Source: Lysobacter sp. GX 14042
GTDB taxonomy: Bacteria > Pseudomonadota > Gammaproteobacteria > Xanthomonadales > Xanthomonadaceae
Length of the DNA: 64,000 nucleotides
Direction of reading: 5' to 3'
Assembly: GCF_021390425.1 (NCBI RefSeq)
Contig: NZ_JAJUWY010000008.1
Span: 1-64,000, forward strand
Shown here: one piece after another, positions 17,305 through 28,565 of the stretch
How the letters are laid out: each line of letters begins with the position of its first letter
Position numbering within the stretch: the first letter of the stretch is position 1
Made by a program: the position numbers and the translations under genes
Notes under the pieces: generated by a model
Databases searched by the model: none
Told to the model about the DNA's origin: nothing
The model's input: the letters and a program-made list of their open reading frames with translations, nothing else

Positions 17305-17499
17305 TCAATCGTCGGCGGCGCCCGGGCTGTCCTCGCCGCCGCGCTCCGGGCCGCCGCTCTCGGGACGCTCGTCGCGCGGCTTCGGGCGCGAAATCCCGGC
17401 GTCCTTGCGGTCGCGCGGGTGGGTTTCGGCGTAACCGCGGTGGTCTTCCGGCTCCGGTCCGGTCGGGGGTGGAGCGGTCCTGCGTGTGTCGTTGCCCAT
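17305..17499 (-). CDS. small disordered hypothetical protein
   Basis: A 64-residue open frame with an ATG six bases downstream of the SIMPL-gene stop and an AGG-containing ribosome site overlapping that stop. The product is hydrophilic and rich in Pro, Arg, Asp, Glu and Gly, with no membrane segment or recognisable motif (it begins MGNDTRRTAPPPTGPEPEDH). Its position directly after the SIMPL gene on the same strand suggests co-transcription. It may be a genuine lineage-specific small protein. I cannot assign a function, and in GC-rich DNA a chance frame of this size is possible. Confidence 0.45.
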   Translation of the reverse strand: MGNDTRRTAPPPTGPEPEDHRGYAETHPRDRKDAGISRPKPRDERPESGGPERGGEDSPGAADD

Positions 17500-17505
17500 C
17501 GGTGC

Positions 17506-18246
17506 CTACCTGCCCAGTTCGAAGACGATCTCGAGGTTGGCAGTGACCACGTTTTCGCCCGGTGAGATCGCAGTGTCGGCCGAGGCCATCTCCATCCGCG
17601 CCATGCCCATCGGGTGGGCCGGGCCACCCGGCGCGCCCTCGCTGATGCTGACGATCCGGCGTACCCGCAGGCCCAGCGTCTCGGCGTACATGCGCGCCCG
17701 GGCGCGGGCATCCTCCAGCGCCGCGCGGCGCGCCTCGTCGCGGGCTTCGGCCGGACGGTCGATCGAGAACGAAGGCCCGTTGACGTGGTTGGCGCCGCTG
17801 GCCACGAGCGCGTCCATGGTCGGGCCGATCTTCGCGATGTCGCGCACCGTCACCTCGACCGTGTTGTTGGCCTGGTAGCCGGTGATCTGCGGCGCACTGT
17901 CCTCGGAGTGGCGGTACTGCGGGTGCAGGTTGACGCCGGTGGTGCGGATGTCGCGTTCGGCGATCCCGGCCTTGCGCAGCGTGGCCATCACTCCGTCCAT
18001 CTGCCCGGCATTGGCGCGCATTGCCGCCTGTGCATCGGCCGCCTGGCTGATCACCCCGGCCGACAGCGTCGCGATGTCGGGTACCCGGCGCGCGTCGGCG
18101 CTGGCGGCGATGGTCAGCAGGGTGCCGTCGTTGCTGGCGGGCACCATCGGCACCTGGGCATGGGCGGTGGCAACAGCGGTCGCCGCGGTGGCCAGCCCCA
18201 GGGCAAGCAGCAGCGGAGGCAGGCGCAGGCGTGTGGTGTGGGACAT
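17506..18246 (-). CDS. SIMPL (DUF541) domain periplasmic protein
   Basis: A 246-residue exported protein with a Sec signal (LPPLLLALGLATAATAVATAHA, likely cleaved after AHA) and the DUF541/SIMPL body: ISQAADAQAAMRANAGQM, IRTTGVNLHPQY and the C-terminal Ala/Arg-rich helix ARDEARRAALEDARARARMY. Family members are periplasmic or outer-membrane proteins, related to E. coli YggE, linked to oxidative stress; the mechanism is unknown. GGAG lies eight bases before the ATG. It is divergent from maf with a 186-base gap. Confidence 0.9.
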   Translation of the reverse strand: MSHTTRLRLPPLLLALGLATAATAVATAHAQVPMVPASNDGTLLTIAASADARRVPDIATLSAGVISQAADAQAAMRANAGQMDGVMATLRKAGIAERDIRTTGVNLHPQYRHSEDSAPQITGYQANNTVEVTVRDIAKIGPTMDALVASGANHVNGPSFSIDRPAEARDEARRAALEDARARARMYAETLGLRVRRIVSISEGAPGGPAHPMGMARMEMASADTAISPGENVVTANLEIVFELGR

Positions 18247-18432
18247 GCAGGATTCTCCGGTGATCCAGGCCGCGAGGGTCGGCGGCGCGCGGTGAATGGG
18301 TCGTGAGCCGGCCTGGGGGAACGTGCGTGCGTTCCCGCAGCGCCCGCGGGGGTCCGGTTATCCTTGCGGACGCGTCCGCCCGTCCGGGACGCCCGACCCC
18401 GTGCGCCCGGCGCCGCGGCCACCAGGATCCCG

Positions 18433-19038
18433 ATGCTCCATCTCGCCTCCAAATCGCCGCGCCGTCGTGAGTTGCTGGCGCGCCTCGGCATCGCCTTCGA
18501 TCCACTCGACGTGGAGATCCCCGAGCAGCGTGCGCCCGGCGAGTCCCCGCACGACTATGTGCGCCGGGTCGCCACCGGCAAGGCCGCTGCCGGACGGGTG
18601 CTGCTCGGCGATGCCGGTGCGATGGTGCTGGGCTCGGATACCGAAGTGGTGCTCGAAGACGAGGTCTTCGGCAAGCCGGCCGACGCCGCGGATGCCCGCG
18701 GCATGCTGCAGCGGCTGTCCGGCCGCACCCACGAGGTGCTCTCCGCGGTGACCCTGCTCGCCGGCGGCGAGGCGCGCCAGGCATTGTCCATCTCGCAGGT
18801 CACCTTCGCCCGCCTCGATCCGGCGCTGATCGAGGCCTACGCCGCCAGCGGCGAGCCGCATGGCAAGGCTGGTGGTTACGCCATCCAGGGCGCCGCCGAG
18901 GTTTTCGTCACCCGGCTGGAGGGAAGCTTTTCCGGGGTGATGGGCCTGCCGCTGCACGAGACCGCCATGCTCCTGCGCGATGCCGGCCTGCAGATTTCGT
19001 TTGCCATGGACGACATGCCCATGAAGGTACCCGCATGA
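18433..19038 (+). CDS. maf: Maf-like dTTP/UTP pyrophosphatase
   Basis: A 201-residue nucleotide pyrophosphatase that removes non-canonical or surplus pyrimidine triphosphates. Maf motifs: [11 protein letters not shown] at the N terminus, GSDTEVVL containing the catalytic aspartate, FGKP and [10 protein letters not shown]. Its place directly before rng matches E. coli yhdE, so the YhdE-type dTTP/UTP specificity is the likely one. The ATG at 18433 has AGGA five bases upstream; its stop overlaps the rng start by four bases. Confidence 0.93.
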   Translation: MLHLASKSPRRRELLARLGIAFDPLDVEIPEQRAPGESPHDYVRRVATGKAAAGRVLLGDAGAMVLGSDTEVVLEDEVFGKPADAADARGMLQRLSGRTHEVLSAVTLLAGGEARQALSISQVTFARLDPALIEAYAASGEPHGKAGGYAIQGAAEVFVTRLEGSFSGVMGLPLHETAMLLRDAGLQISFAMDDMPMKVPA

Positions 19039-20543
19039 CCGAGGAGATCCTGATCAACGTGACCCCGCGCGAGACGCGGGTGGCGGTGGTCGAGAACGGC
19101 ATGCTGCAGGAGCTGCACATCGAGCGTGGCTGGCGGCGCGGCGTGGTGGGCAACATCTACAAGGGCAAGGTGCAGCGGGTGATGCCCGGCATGCAGGCGG
19201 CCTTCGTCGACATCGGCCTGGAGCGCGCGGCGTTCCTGCATGCCGCCGACATCGTGCGCCCGGCCCCGGTGGCCGGGGAGGCCGGCGAGGCGCCGCTGCC
19301 GCCGATGCCGCCGCGGCCGATCACCGAGCTGCTGCGCGATGGCCAGGAGATCATCGTCCAGGTGGTCAAGGACCCGATCGGCAGCAAGGGCGCGCGCCTG
19401 ACCACCCAGCTCAGCGTGCCCTCGCGCTACCTGGTGCTGCTGCCGCGCTCGCGGGTGATCGGGGTCTCGGCGCGGATCGAGGACGAGCTCGAGCGGGCCC
19501 GGCTGAAGGCCATCGTCGGCGAGTTGTCCGGCGCCGGGCCGCAGCACGGCTACATCGTGCGCACCAACGCCGAGGGCCAGCCCGAGGATGCGCTGGGCGA
19601 GGACATCGCCTACCTGGGCCGGGCCTGGGCGCTGATCGAGGAGAAGTCCGCCAGTGCCGGGCTGGGCGAGTGCGTCTACGAGGACCTGACCCTGCCGTTG
19701 CGGGCGGTGCGTGACCTGATGCGCCGCGACGTGGAGAAGGTCAAGGTCGACTCGCGCGAGACCTTCGAGCGCCTGCGCCGCTTCGCCGCCCAGTACATGC
19801 CGGCGGATGCGGACCCCGACAGCCCCGGGCTTGCCGAACGGATCGAGCACTACACCGGTGCCCGGCCGATCTTCGACCTGTACGGGGTGGAGGACGAGCT
19901 GGGCCGCGCACTGGACAAGCAGGTGCCGCTCAAGTCCGGCGGCTATCTGGTCATCGACCAGACCGAGGCGATGACCACCGTCGACATCAACACCGGCTCC
20001 TTCCTCGGCCAGCGCAACCTGGAGGAAACGGTCTTCCGCACCAACCTGGAGGCGGCGCAGTCGGTGGCCCGGCAGCTGCGGCTGCGCAACCTGGGCGGGA
20101 TCATCATCATCGACTTCATCGACATGGTCGATCCCGAGCACCGCCGCCAGGTGCTGCGCCAGCTGGAAAAGGCGCTGGCGCGCGACCACGCCAAGACCAC
20201 GGTGTACGACTTCTCGCCGCTGGGCCTGGTGGAAATGACCCGCAAGCGCACCACCGAGAGCCTGGAGCACCAGCTGTCGGAGCCGTGCCACGAGTGCGGC
20301 GGGCGCGGCATGCTCAAGACCCCGGAAACGGTCACCTACGAGATCTTCCGCGAGATCGTGCGCCAGGTGCGCCAGTTCGAGGCCGAGCGGCTGCTGGTGA
20401 TCGCCTCGCCCAAGGTGGTCGCGCGGATCACCGACGAGGAATCGGCGGCGGTGGCCGAGCTGGAGGAGTTCCTCGGCCGCAGCGTCCGCCTCCAGGCCGA
20501 CGGGCAGTACAACCAGGAGCAGTTCGATGTCGTGCTGTTCTGA
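19035..20543 (+). CDS. rng: ribonuclease G
   Basis: A 502-residue endoribonuclease of the RNase E/G family that processes 16S rRNA 5' ends and degrades some mRNAs. It has the N-terminal S1 domain ([20 protein letters not shown]), the DNase I-like catalytic part with TVDINTG and IIIDFIDM supplying the two magnesium-binding aspartates, and the zinc-link cysteines in CHECGGRG. There is no RNase E C-terminal scaffold. Part of maf-rng-yhdP-tldD, the same order as yhdE-rng-yhdP-tldD in E. coli. Confidence 0.96.
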   Translation: MTEEILINVTPRETRVAVVENGMLQELHIERGWRRGVVGNIYKGKVQRVMPGMQAAFVDIGLERAAFLHAADIVRPAPVAGEAGEAPLPPMPPRPITELLRDGQEIIVQVVKDPIGSKGARLTTQLSVPSRYLVLLPRSRVIGVSARIEDELERARLKAIVGELSGAGPQHGYIVRTNAEGQPEDALGEDIAYLGRAWALIEEKSASAGLGECVYEDLTLPLRAVRDLMRRDVEKVKVDSRETFERLRRFAAQYMPADADPDSPGLAERIEHYTGARPIFDLYGVEDELGRALDKQVPLKSGGYLVIDQTEAMTTVDINTGSFLGQRNLEETVFRTNLEAAQSVARQLRLRNLGGIIIIDFIDMVDPEHRRQVLRQLEKALARDHAKTTVYDFSPLGLVEMTRKRTTESLEHQLSEPCHECGGRGMLKTPETVTYEIFREIVRQVRQFEAERLLVIASPKVVARITDEESAAVAELEEFLGRSVRLQADGQYNQEQFDVVLF

Positions 20544-20576
20544 GCCGCTGACGAGGCGCGGGGGCGGGGACGGCTG

Positions 20577-23500
20577 ATGCCCACGGTCCTCCGCCGCCGC
20601 CTGCGGCGGGTGCGCCGCGGTACCGCCTACACCCTCGCCGTCGCCCTGGTGCTGCTGGCGCTGGTGCTCGGTGCGGCGAGCCAGGTGCTGCCGCTGGCCG
20701 AGCAGCACCCCGACCGGGTGGCGGCCTGGCTCAGCGTGCGGGCCGGACGGCCGATCAGCTTCGATGCGGTGCAGACCGAATGGACCCGGCGCGGGCCGCT
20801 GCTGCAGCTGCAGGGCCTGCGGGTGGGCGAGGGCGACCAGGCGTTCACCGTCGGCGATGCCGAGATGCTGGTGTCGATCTACGCCGGCCTGCTCCCCGGC
20901 GTGCCGCTGTCCGAGCTGCGCCTGCGCGGGCTGGAGCTGGTGCTCGAGCGCGATGCGGATGGGCGCTGGCAGGTGCGCGGGCTGCCGGGACAGCGCGAGA
21001 CCGGTGGTGATCCGTTTGCCGCGCTGGAAGGCCTCGGCGAGCTGCAGGTGATCGACGGCCGGCTGCGGGCGGTGTCGGTGGCAACCGGCACGGATGTCTC
21101 GATCCCGCAGGTCGACCTGCGGCTGCGGGTCGACGGCGCGCTGGTGCGCGCCGGCCTGCGGGCCTGGCCGCAGGCGCCGGGTGCCGTCCGGGGCGAAGCG
21201 GTCGATGCCGCCCTGCGGCTGGACCGCGACACCGGCGATGGCCGGGTCTGGATTTCCGCGCCCTCGGTGGACCTGCAGCCATGGGCGCCCCTGCTCGCCG
21301 TTGCCGGCGTGCAGGTCGACAGCGGGCGTGGCCGTGCACAGGTGCACGCGGGGCTGGCCGGCAAGCGGGTGGCGCAGGTCACCGTCGACGCGGCACTGGA
21401 ACAGGTGCGCCTGCGCGCCGCCGACGGGCAGGTGCCGGAACTCGGGTTCGAGTCGGTGTCCGCGCTGGCGCGCTGGCAGCGCACCGACGGGGGCTGGCGC
21501 CTGGACGCCCCGCAGCTGCGGCTGGTCCACGGTGGTCGTGAGCATGCCTACGACGGGCTGCTGCTGGCGAGCGGCAGCCGCCCGGCGCTGGCGGCGCGGC
21601 GGCTGGAGGTGGCGCCGTTGCTGCAGCTGGCCGCGCTCAGCGACCGCCTGCCACCCGGTGTGCGCGCCTGGCTGGCCGCCGCCGCGCCGCAAGCGCTGCT
21701 GCATGACCTGCAACTGGCCTCCGGGCCCGGCGGTCGCCTGCGTGCGCAGGCCCGCGTGGAAGGCCTGGCGTTCGATCCGGTGGATGACCGCCCCGGGCTG
21801 CGCGGACTGGCGGGCGAACTGGAAGGCGACGAGGCCGGGGTCGCGCTGCGGATCGATCCGGGCAGGTCGCTGCAGTTCGACTGGCCGGCGGGTTTCGGGG
21901 TGGCGCACACGATCGCGCTGGAAGGCACCGTGGGTGGCTGGCGTGACGCGGACGGCTGGTCGGTCGGTACCGGCGCGCTGCGGGTGCAGGGCCAGGATTT
22001 TGGCGTGGACGCGCGCGGGCAGTTGCGCTGGGAGGCCGGCGGCGGGCGGCCGCGGATCGACCTCGCCGCCGAGGTTGATCCAACCGCGCTGCCGGTCGCG
22101 CGCGGCTTCCTGGTCCGCCATCTCATGCCCGGGTCGTTGCAGCAGTGGCTGGACACCGCGTTGCAGGGAGGCACGTTGCACGACGGCCGGGCGGTGGTGA
22201 GCGGCGACCTGGATGACTGGCCGTTCACCGCCGGTAACGGGCGCTTCGAGGCCCGCGGCCGGGTCGCGGATGCGGTGGTGCGGTTCCAGCCGGACTGGCC
22301 GGCGGCCGAGCAGCTGGACGCCGAACTGGCCTTCATTGGCGATGGCTTCGACATCCGCGGCGGCGGCATGCTGTCCGGGATCCGGATCGGGCGGGTGCAC
22401 GCGGCGATGGACGACTACTCCGGTGGCACGCTGAGCGTGGAAGCCGGCGGCAGTGGCGACGTGGCGGCGCTGCTGGCGCTGCTCGGCAACAGCCCGCTGA
22501 GGGCGCAGCAGCCCGACGTGTTCGACAACCTTGCCGGCCGCGGCCCCGCCTCGGTGGAATTCGGCCTGCGCCTGCCCACCGGGCCGGGCGGGCTGTCGAT
22601 CGACGGGGCGGTGGCGCTGGAGGGTGCGCGGCTGTCCGCGCCGAACTTCGGCCTGGCCTTCGACGACGTGCGCGGCCGGGCGGCCTACGACGGGGAAGGC
22701 TTCACCGCCGCGGACCTGGAGGTAAGCCACGAGGGGCGCGCCGGCCGGCTGAGCCTGCGTGCCGGCGAGGGCCACGTGCTCGATGGCGACAACCTGTTCG
22801 AGGGCGCGCTGCAGGCGCAGGTTGCCGCCAACACCCTGCTGGAGCAGGCCGGCACCCTGGACTGGCTGCGTCCGTACATCAGCGGCAGCTCGCGCTGGAC
22901 CGCCAACGTCCTGGTTGGCCGGCCGCCTCCGGGCGGGCGGGCGCAGCCACGCCTGCGGTTGCAGTCGGACCTGGTGGGCACCGCGCTGGAGTTGCCGCAG
23001 CCATTGCACAAGGCCGCCGCGACGGCACTGCCGGCCACCATCGAGACCCCGCTTCCGCTGGAGGGTGGCGAGGTCGCGGTGAGCCTGGGCAGCCGGATGG
23101 CATTGCGGGCGCGCAGTCGCGGCGATGACACCGGCGTGCGCATCGCACTGGGTTCGAGCCGGGTCGATGCACCGCCGGCGCGCGGGCTGGTGGTCGGGGG
23201 GCGGGCCCCGGTCCTGGACGCCCTGGAGTGGATCGGCCTGGCCGGCGGCGGCGACGGCGGTGGCACCGCACTGGGCCGGATCGACGTGCGGGCCGGTGAG
23301 CTGCGGCTGTTGGGCGGCCGCTTCCCGGACACCCGCCTGCTGGTGCTGCCCGGCTCCACGGGTGCGCTGCGGGTGAGGGCGGAAGGCGCCGCGCTGCAGG
23401 GCGAATTGCGGGTGCCGGCCAGTGACGATGCCGCGATCGCCGGGCGCTTCGAGCGGGCGTACTGGAGCCCGCCGCAGGCGCCCGTGACGGGTTCCACGCG

Positions 23501-24437
23501 CGCCGCGGCGGCACCGGCGGCCCCGGCGCGCGCGGCTGCGCCGGATACCGCCGCGCCCGACCGCGAGGTGCTCGACCCCGCCTCCATCCCGCCACTGGTG
23601 ATCGTGGTCGACGACCTGCGCCTGGCTGGCGCGCGGCTCGGCCAGGCGCGGCTGGAGACCCATCCGACCCCGGCCGGGCTGCAGGTGGATGCCTTGCAGG
23701 CGAGTGGCCCCGGGCACCGCATCGACATCGATGGCAGCTGGATCGGCCGCGGCCCGCAGTCGCGCACCCGGCTGACCGCGAGCGCGTCCGCTGGCGACCT
23801 GGGCGCGCTGCTGGACGGCTCGCCGCTGCAGGGCCGGCTGGCCGGCGGCACCGGCGGCATGTCCCTGCGGGCCGACTGGCAGGGCACCCCGGCGGAGTTC
23901 GCCGCGGCCCGCGCGAGGGGCGAGCTGGTGATCGACGTGCGAGACGGCCAGCTGCTGGAACTCGAGCCGGGCGCCGGCCGGGTGCTGGGGCTGCTGAGCA
24001 TCGCCGAGCTGCCACGCCGGCTGACCCTGGACTTCCGTGACTTCTTCAACCGCGGCCTGGCCTTCAACAAGGCCGGCGGAACGATCCGCTTTGGCGACGG
24101 GACCGCGCGCACCAGCGACCTGCACATCGACGGCCCGGCCGCCGAGATCCGCATCCGCGGCGCCGCCGACCTGCGTGCCGAGCGCTACGACCAGACCATC
24201 GAGGTGCTGCCCAGCACCGGCAACCTGCTCACCGTCGCCGGCGCGATCGCCGGCGGGCCGGTGGGCGCGGCGATCGGCGCGGCCGCCAACGCGGTACTGC
24301 AGAAGCCGATGGGCCAGATCGGCGCGCGCACCTACCATGTCACCGGGCCCTGGTCCGACCCCGAGGTGGAGGTCATCCGCCATGACCACGCCACCCCGAC
24401 GCCTCCCGCCGACCCGCAGGACCCGCAGGACCCGTGA
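20577..24437 (+). CDS. yhdP: YhdP family AsmA-like bridge protein
   Basis: A 1286-residue protein anchored by one N-terminal helix ([20 protein letters not shown]), with the rest a very long repeated beta structure in the periplasm. YhdP, TamB and YdbH are AsmA-like bridges that move phospholipids from the inner to the outer membrane. The C-terminal domain is typical ([36 protein letters not shown]). A low-complexity Ala/Pro stretch near residues 975-995 looks like a flexible linker. Length fits E. coli YhdP (1266). Position between rng and tldD supports the assignment. Confidence 0.94.
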   Translation: MPTVLRRRLRRVRRGTAYTLAVALVLLALVLGAASQVLPLAEQHPDRVAAWLSVRAGRPISFDAVQTEWTRRGPLLQLQGLRVGEGDQAFTVGDAEMLVSIYAGLLPGVPLSELRLRGLELVLERDADGRWQVRGLPGQRETGGDPFAALEGLGELQVIDGRLRAVSVATGTDVSIPQVDLRLRVDGALVRAGLRAWPQAPGAVRGEAVDAALRLDRDTGDGRVWISAPSVDLQPWAPLLAVAGVQVDSGRGRAQVHAGLAGKRVAQVTVDAALEQVRLRAADGQVPELGFESVSALARWQRTDGGWRLDAPQLRLVHGGREHAYDGLLLASGSRPALAARRLEVAPLLQLAALSDRLPPGVRAWLAAAAPQALLHDLQLASGPGGRLRAQARVEGLAFDPVDDRPGLRGLAGELEGDEAGVALRIDPGRSLQFDWPAGFGVAHTIALEGTVGGWRDADGWSVGTGALRVQGQDFGVDARGQLRWEAGGGRPRIDLAAEVDPTALPVARGFLVRHLMPGSLQQWLDTALQGGTLHDGRAVVSGDLDDWPFTAGNGRFEARGRVADAVVRFQPDWPAAEQLDAELAFIGDGFDIRGGGMLSGIRIGRVHAAMDDYSGGTLSVEAGGSGDVAALLALLGNSPLRAQQPDVFDNLAGRGPASVEFGLRLPTGPGGLSIDGAVALEGARLSAPNFGLAFDDVRGRAAYDGEGFTAADLEVSHEGRAGRLSLRAGEGHVLDGDNLFEGALQAQVAANTLLEQAGTLDWLRPYISGSSRWTANVLVGRPPPGGRAQPRLRLQSDLVGTALELPQPLHKAAATALPATIETPLPLEGGEVAVSLGSRMALRARSRGDDTGVRIALGSSRVDAPPARGLVVGGRAPVLDALEWIGLAGGGDGGGTALGRIDVRAGELRLLGGRFPDTRLLVLPGSTGALRVRAEGAALQGELRVPASDDAAIAGRFERAYWSPPQAPVTGSTRAAAAPAAPARAAAPDTAAPDREVLDPASIPPLVIVVDDLRLAGARLGQARLETHPTPAGLQVDALQASGPGHRIDIDGSWIGRGPQSRTRLTASASAGDLGALLDGSPLQGRLAGGTGGMSLRADWQGTPAEFAAARARGELVIDVRDGQLLELEPGAGRVLGLLSIAELPRRLTLDFRDFFNRGLAFNKAGGTIRFGDGTARTSDLHIDGPAAEIRIRGAADLRAERYDQTIEVLPSTGNLLTVAGAIAGGPVGAAIGAAANAVLQKPMGQIGARTYHVTGPWSDPEVEVIRHDHATPTPPADPQDPQDP

Positions 24438-24438
24438 G

Positions 24439-24470
24439 GCGCAATACGCCGCGGTGCGCGGCTGTTGCGC
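24439..24470 (+). repeat. REP-like nested hairpin after yhdP
   Basis: GCGCAA (24439-24444) pairs with TTGCGC (24465-24470), enclosing GCCGC/GCGGC (24448-24452 with 24458-24462). It begins one base after the yhdP stop and has no T-run, so it is not a simple terminator; it could stabilise the yhdP 3' end. Bases 24458-24477 match, at 18 of 20 positions, the minus strand of 57559-57578 at the rpsB promoter, suggesting a dispersed family. Confidence 0.5.
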
Positions 24471-24534
24471 CCTGCGGTTGAAGCGCCGGCATACGACCGC
24501 ATATCGTCGTTCGTCGCTTTCGCCGGAATACCTG

Positions 24535-25977
24535 ATGACCCTCCCGCTGCAGCTTGCCCAGTCCCGCCTCCTGCAACCCGCCGGCCTGGACACCTCCGGC
24601 CTGGAACGCGCCTTCGGCAGCCTGCTCGGCCCCGGCATCGACTTCGGCGACCTGTATTTCCAGCACGCCCGGCGCGAGAGCTGGACGGTGGAGGACGGCA
24701 TCGTCCGCGACGGTGCCCATTCCATCGAGCAGGGCGTCGGCGTGCGCGCGATCAGCGGCGAGAAGACCGGCTTCGCCTATTCCGACGAAATCAATGCCGA
24801 AGCGCTGATCGAGGCCTCGAGCTCCGCCCGCGCGATCGCCCGCGACGGCGGCACGGTGGCCTCGCGCGCGCTGGTCCGCGGCCCGGGGCAGAGCCTGTAC
24901 GCGCCGCAGGATCCGATCGACGCGCTCGACAACGGCGACAAGGTCGAGGCGCTGCGGCGCGTCGACCGGCTGCTGCGGGCCGCCGACCCCCGGGTCAGGC
25001 AGGTGGTGGTGAGCCTGTCGGGCGGGGTCGACACCATCCTGGTCGCCCGCAGCGACGGCGTCCTGGGCGCCGACGTGCGCCCGCTGGTGCGCTTCAACGT
25101 GCAGGTGATCGTCGAGCAGGACGGCCGCCGCGAATCCGGCTACACCGGCGGCGGCGGGCGCTACGGCTACGACGAGCTGCTCGGCGGCGGCAAGCCCGAG
25201 GCCTGGGCCCGGGAGGCCCTGCGCCAGGCGTTGGTCAACCTGGAGGCGGTCGACGCCCCGGCCGGGGTGATGCCGGTGGTGCTGGGCAGCGGCTGGCCGG
25301 GCGTGCTGCTGCACGAGGCGGTCGGCCACGGCCTGGAGGGCGACTTCAACCGCAAGGGCACCAGTACCTACGCCGGGCGCATGGGCCAGCGGGTGGCCGC
25401 GCCGGGGGTGACCATCGTCGACGACGGCACCCTGCCGGGCCGCCGCGGTTCGCTCAACATCGACGACGAGGGCCAGCCGACCCAATGCACCACGCTGATC
25501 GAGGACGGGGTGCTGGTCGGCTACATGCAGGACTCCCTCAATGCGCGGCTGATGGGCATGGCCCCGACCGGCAACGGCCGCCGCGAGTCCTTCGCCCACC
25601 TGGTGATGCCGCGCATGACCAACACCTACATGCGTGCCGGCCAGCACGACCCGGAGGAGATGATCCGCTCGGTCAAGCGCGGGCTGTACGCGGTGAACTT
25701 CGGCGGCGGTCAGGTCGACATCACCAGCGGCAAGTACGTGTTCTCCGCGACCGAGGCCTACCTGATCGAGGATGGGAAGGTCACCGCGCCGGTCAAGGGC
25801 GCGACTCTGATCGGCAACGGCCCGGAGACCATGCAGAAGGTGAAGATGATCGGCCACGACCTGGCCCTGGACGAGGGTGTGGGCGTGTGCGGCAAGGACG
25901 GGCAGAGCGTGCCGGTGGGCGTCGGACAGCCGTCGCTGCTGATCGACGGCATCACCGTCGGCGGCACGAGGGCGTGA
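24535..25977 (+). CDS. tldD: metalloprotease TldD
   Basis: A 480-residue subunit of the TldD/TldE(PmbA) heterodimeric zinc protease, which degrades unfolded peptides and in E. coli trims microcin B17 and the antitoxin CcdA. The catalytic HExxxH is seen in [31 protein letters not shown] and the closing [14 protein letters not shown] are family hallmarks. The ATG at 24535 has GGAA six bases upstream. Its partner gene pmbA lies 680 bases downstream, beyond the oppositely oriented darP. Confidence 0.96.
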   Translation: MTLPLQLAQSRLLQPAGLDTSGLERAFGSLLGPGIDFGDLYFQHARRESWTVEDGIVRDGAHSIEQGVGVRAISGEKTGFAYSDEINAEALIEASSSARAIARDGGTVASRALVRGPGQSLYAPQDPIDALDNGDKVEALRRVDRLLRAADPRVRQVVVSLSGGVDTILVARSDGVLGADVRPLVRFNVQVIVEQDGRRESGYTGGGGRYGYDELLGGGKPEAWAREALRQALVNLEAVDAPAGVMPVVLGSGWPGVLLHEAVGHGLEGDFNRKGTSTYAGRMGQRVAAPGVTIVDDGTLPGRRGSLNIDDEGQPTQCTTLIEDGVLVGYMQDSLNARLMGMAPTGNGRRESFAHLVMPRMTNTYMRAGQHDPEEMIRSVKRGLYAVNFGGGQVDITSGKYVFSATEAYLIEDGKVTAPVKGATLIGNGPETMQKVKMIGHDLALDEGVGVCGKDGQSVPVGVGQPSLLIDGITVGGTRA

Positions 25978-26004
25978 AGCAAGGTCAAGAGCCCCTCACC
26001 CCAA

Positions 26005-26028
26005 CCCTCTCCCGCAAGCGGGAGAGGG
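26005..26028. terminator. bidirectional hairpin between tldD and darP
   Basis: A perfect 11-bp stem, CCCTCTCCCGC (26005-26015) with GCGGGAGAGGG (26018-26028) and an AA loop, fills the 53-base gap between two convergent genes and ends two bases before the darP stop. The wider sequence from 25991 (CCCCTCACCCCAACCCTCTC) is a palindrome that recurs widely in proteobacterial genomes. There is no T-run, so termination strength is uncertain. Confidence 0.55.
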
Positions 26029-26030
26029 GG

Positions 26031-26585
26031 CTAGTCGCTGGTATCGGCGTGTCCGTCGGCGGCCATGCCTTCCACCAGCAGCGTCCGCACCATCCGGAAC
26101 AGCTCGCGCTGCGCGCGCGGCGGCTTGTTTTTCGCCCGTTCGGCGGCCGCGTTGCGCACCAGTTGGCGCAGCGCCTGGCGGTCGGCGTGGGGGTAGTCGG
26201 CCAGCAGCCCGGCCAGGGCGGCATCGCCCTCGGTGATCAGCCGTTCGCGCCAGGTTTCGGCGCGGTGCATGGCGGCGATCTCGCGACGGGCGGTTTCGCC
26301 GCTTTCGTCGAGCGCATCACGCAGCGCGTCCAGCACCTGCTCGTCCTCGCGGCGCATCTGCTTGGCCAGGAACGCCAGCTCGCGCTTGTGGGCGATGTGC
26401 GAGGTGATGCGGCGGGCTTGGCGGATGTGCGGCAGCAGGTCCTCCGGGACCGGGAGCTTCGCCAGTTCGGCGTCGCTCATCCCCGCCAGGCGCTCGCCCA
26501 GCCCGAGCACGTCCAGCGCCTCGCGACGCCGCTGGCTGCGGCTTGGGCCGCGGAATTCACCGGTTTCCTCATCAATGCCACGCAT
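26031..26585 (-). CDS. darP: ribosome biogenesis factor DarP (YjgA)
   Basis: A 184-residue, highly charged all-helical protein of the DUF615/YjgA family that associates with late 50S precursors. Recognised by [19 protein letters not shown], the [20 protein letters not shown] segment and the C-terminal [21 protein letters not shown] chose the ATG at 26585 ([11 protein letters not shown]) because the family starts here; the in-frame ATG at 26660 would extend into the pmbA promoter region. It is divergent from pmbA with 74 bases between, the arrangement seen in E. coli. Confidence 0.93.
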   Translation of the reverse strand: MRGIDEETGEFRGPSRSQRRREALDVLGLGERLAGMSDAELAKLPVPEDLLPHIRQARRITSHIAHKRELAFLAKQMRREDEQVLDALRDALDESGETARREIAAMHRAETWRERLITEGDAALAGLLADYPHADRQALRQLVRNAAAERAKNKPPRAQRELFRMVRTLLVEGMAADGHADTSD

Positions 26586-26659
26586 CGCAGTGCTTCCATC
26601 ATCCGTGGCGCCGCGCGGATGCGCGGCCGCCTGACCAGACAGTGCGCAAGGATAAGACA

Positions 26660-28027
26660 TTGAACGACCTCCACCACGACGCTTCCTTCAACGATGACAG
26701 CCAGGCGCGGCTCGACCGGCTGGCGGAGATCGCCGGCCGGCTGCTCGAGCGGGCCCGCGCCGCCGGCGCCGACCAGGCCGAGGTCTCCTGTTCGGAGGAG
26801 ACCGGGCTGAACGTCGGCGTGCGCATGGGCGAGGTGGAGACCGTCGAGTCCACCCGCGACCGCGGGGTGGCGCTCACGGTGTATTTCGGCGGCCGCAAGG
26901 GCAGTGCCTCGACCGCCGACCTGCACGAGGGCAGCCTGGCGGCCACTGTCGACCAGGCGGTGGCGATCGCCCGCCATACCGAGCACGACCCGGCCGCGGG
27001 CCTGGCCGACCCGGAGCTGATGGCACGGGAGCTGCGCGAATTCGATACCTGGCATCCCTGGGCACTGCAGCCGGAACAGGCGGTCGAGCTGGCCCTGGCC
27101 TGCGAACAGGCCGGGCGCGATGCCGACGGGCGGCTGGAGAACTCCGACGGAGCCTCGGTCGGCACCGGCGGCGGGGTGACGGTGTACGCCAACTCGCATG
27201 GCTTCGTCGGCCGCGAGCGCAGCACCCGCCACAGCCTGGGCTGCGCGCTGATCGCCGGCCGCGGCGAGGGCATGCAGCGCGACGGCTGGTACACCATCGG
27301 GGTGGCCGCCGACGAGCTCGACGCCGCCGCCGAGGTCGGGCGCGAGGCCGCCGCGCGCGCGCTGTCCCGGCTCGATCCGCGCCAGGTGCCCACCGGCCGC
27401 TACCCGGTGCTGTTCTCGGCCGAGGTCGCCCGCTCGCTGCTGGGCCACCTGCTCGGGGCGGTGTCCGGCGGGGCGCTGTACCGGCGCGCCAGCTTCCTGC
27501 TCGACTCGGCCGGCACCCGGGTGTTCCCGGAGTGGTTCTCCATCCACGAGCTGCCGTTCCTGCCGCGCGGCTTCCGCTCGGCCTCGTTCGATGCCGAAGG
27601 CGTGGGCACCCGCGAATCGCCCCTGGTCGAGGCCGGCGTGCTGCAGCGCTACATCCTGGGCAGCTACTCGGCCCGGCGCTTGGGGCTGCAAACCACCGCC
27701 AACTCCGGCGGCGTGCACAACCTGCAGGTGGCCAGCAATGCCGGCGACCAGGCCTCCCTCATCGCCGCGATGGACCGTGGCGTGCTGGTCACCGAACTGA
27801 TGGGGCAGGGTGTCAACGCGATCACCGGCGACTACTCGCGCGGCGCGGCGGGGTTCTGGGTGGAGAACGGCCGGATCAGCCATCCGGTCGACGGCTTCAC
27901 CATCGCCGGCAACCTGAAGGAGATGTTCGCCGGCATCGAGGCGGTGGGCAGCGATGTCGACCCGCGCTCGCACCTGCGCACCGGGTCGATCCTGGTCGGG
28001 CGGATGACGGTGGCCGGCGAAGGCTGA
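26660..28027 (+). CDS. pmbA: metalloprotease subunit TldE / PmbA
   Basis: A 455-residue partner of TldD. It has the TldE fold (VEVSTRDRG-like [20 protein letters not shown] at the N terminus; [21 protein letters not shown] at the C terminus) but no HExxxH, as expected since only TldD carries the zinc site. The start is a TTG at 26660, chosen because AAGGA sits seven bases upstream; the in-frame upstream region overlaps darP antisense and has no family similarity. Confidence 0.95.
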   Translation: MNDLHHDASFNDDSQARLDRLAEIAGRLLERARAAGADQAEVSCSEETGLNVGVRMGEVETVESTRDRGVALTVYFGGRKGSASTADLHEGSLAATVDQAVAIARHTEHDPAAGLADPELMARELREFDTWHPWALQPEQAVELALACEQAGRDADGRLENSDGASVGTGGGVTVYANSHGFVGRERSTRHSLGCALIAGRGEGMQRDGWYTIGVAADELDAAAEVGREAAARALSRLDPRQVPTGRYPVLFSAEVARSLLGHLLGAVSGGALYRRASFLLDSAGTRVFPEWFSIHELPFLPRGFRSASFDAEGVGTRESPLVEAGVLQRYILGSYSARRLGLQTTANSGGVHNLQVASNAGDQASLIAAMDRGVLVTELMGQGVNAITGDYSRGAAGFWVENGRISHPVDGFTIAGNLKEMFAGIEAVGSDVDPRSHLRTGSILVGRMTVAGEG

Positions 28028-28104
28028 GCAGCGCGTAAGGTGACGGAGTTGACCGCCGCCGCGTTGGCGCTGAAAGTCGACACCTGATCCGGGGAGGAAT
28101 CCAC

Positions 28105-28560
28105 ATGAACCAGCCGCACGACAACGACCACCACGGCGCCGGTGCGCCGCCGCCGTTCGATCCGCCGCCCCCGCCCACGGGAACGGCGGCCAACGGCACT
28201 TCCGCCGACCAGCGCCAATGGGCGATGTTCGCCCACCTGTCGGCATTGACCGCCCTGTTCACCGGCGGCCTGGGCGCGATCATCGGCCCGCTGGTCATCT
28301 GGCTGATCAAGAAGGACACGATGCCGTTCGTCGACGACCAGGGCAAGGAAGCGCTGAACTTCAACATCACCATGGCGGTGGCGACGCTGGTCCTCACGGC
28401 GGTCGGCACCGTCCTGCTGGTGATCCTGATCGGCTTCCTGTTCTACCTGGCCGCCTTCGCGGTGGGCGTCTACTGGCTGGTGCTGACCATCATCGCAACC
28501 ATCAAGGCCAACGAAGGCGTGGCCTACCGTTATCCGCTGACGGTGCGGCTGATCAAGTAA
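28105..28560 (+). CDS. DUF4870 membrane protein
   Basis: A 151-residue membrane protein. Residues 1-35 are His/Pro/Gly-rich and disordered. The DUF4870 domain follows: QWAMFAHLSALTALF, then GAIIGPLVIWLIKKD, VDDQGKEALNFNIT, two hydrophobic helices and a C-terminal basic YRYPLTVRLIK. The family is widespread and its function is not established. A strong ribosome site (GGAGG, seven bases before ATG) suggests good expression. Its end abuts the convergent ispA stop with five bases between. Confidence 0.93.
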   Translation: MNQPHDNDHHGAGAPPPFDPPPPPTGTAANGTSADQRQWAMFAHLSALTALFTGGLGAIIGPLVIWLIKKDTMPFVDDQGKEALNFNITMAVATLVLTAVGTVLLVILIGFLFYLAAFAVGVYWLVLTIIATIKANEGVAYRYPLTVRLIK

Positions 28561-28565
28561 GCGCC

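Noticed and set aside
21445-21454. tRNA-like T-loop sequence GGTTCGAGTC (and GGTTCGAGCC at 23151-23160)
   Set aside because: Both are inside yhdP codons, with no acceptor or anticodon stem around them.
18876-24725. A 1949-codon open frame on the minus strand across maf, rng and yhdP
   Set aside because: It is the antisense shadow of three well-recognised genes. In GC-rich DNA with G/C third positions, antisense frames lack stops. The translation is Gln/Arg/Ala/Gly-rich with no domain.
24535-28027. tldD-darP-pmbA as a peptide-modification (RiPP) locus
   Set aside because: TldD/PmbA can mature microcins, but no precursor peptide, cyclodehydratase or exporter is nearby, and the same gene neighbours occur in E. 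coli as housekeeping genes.
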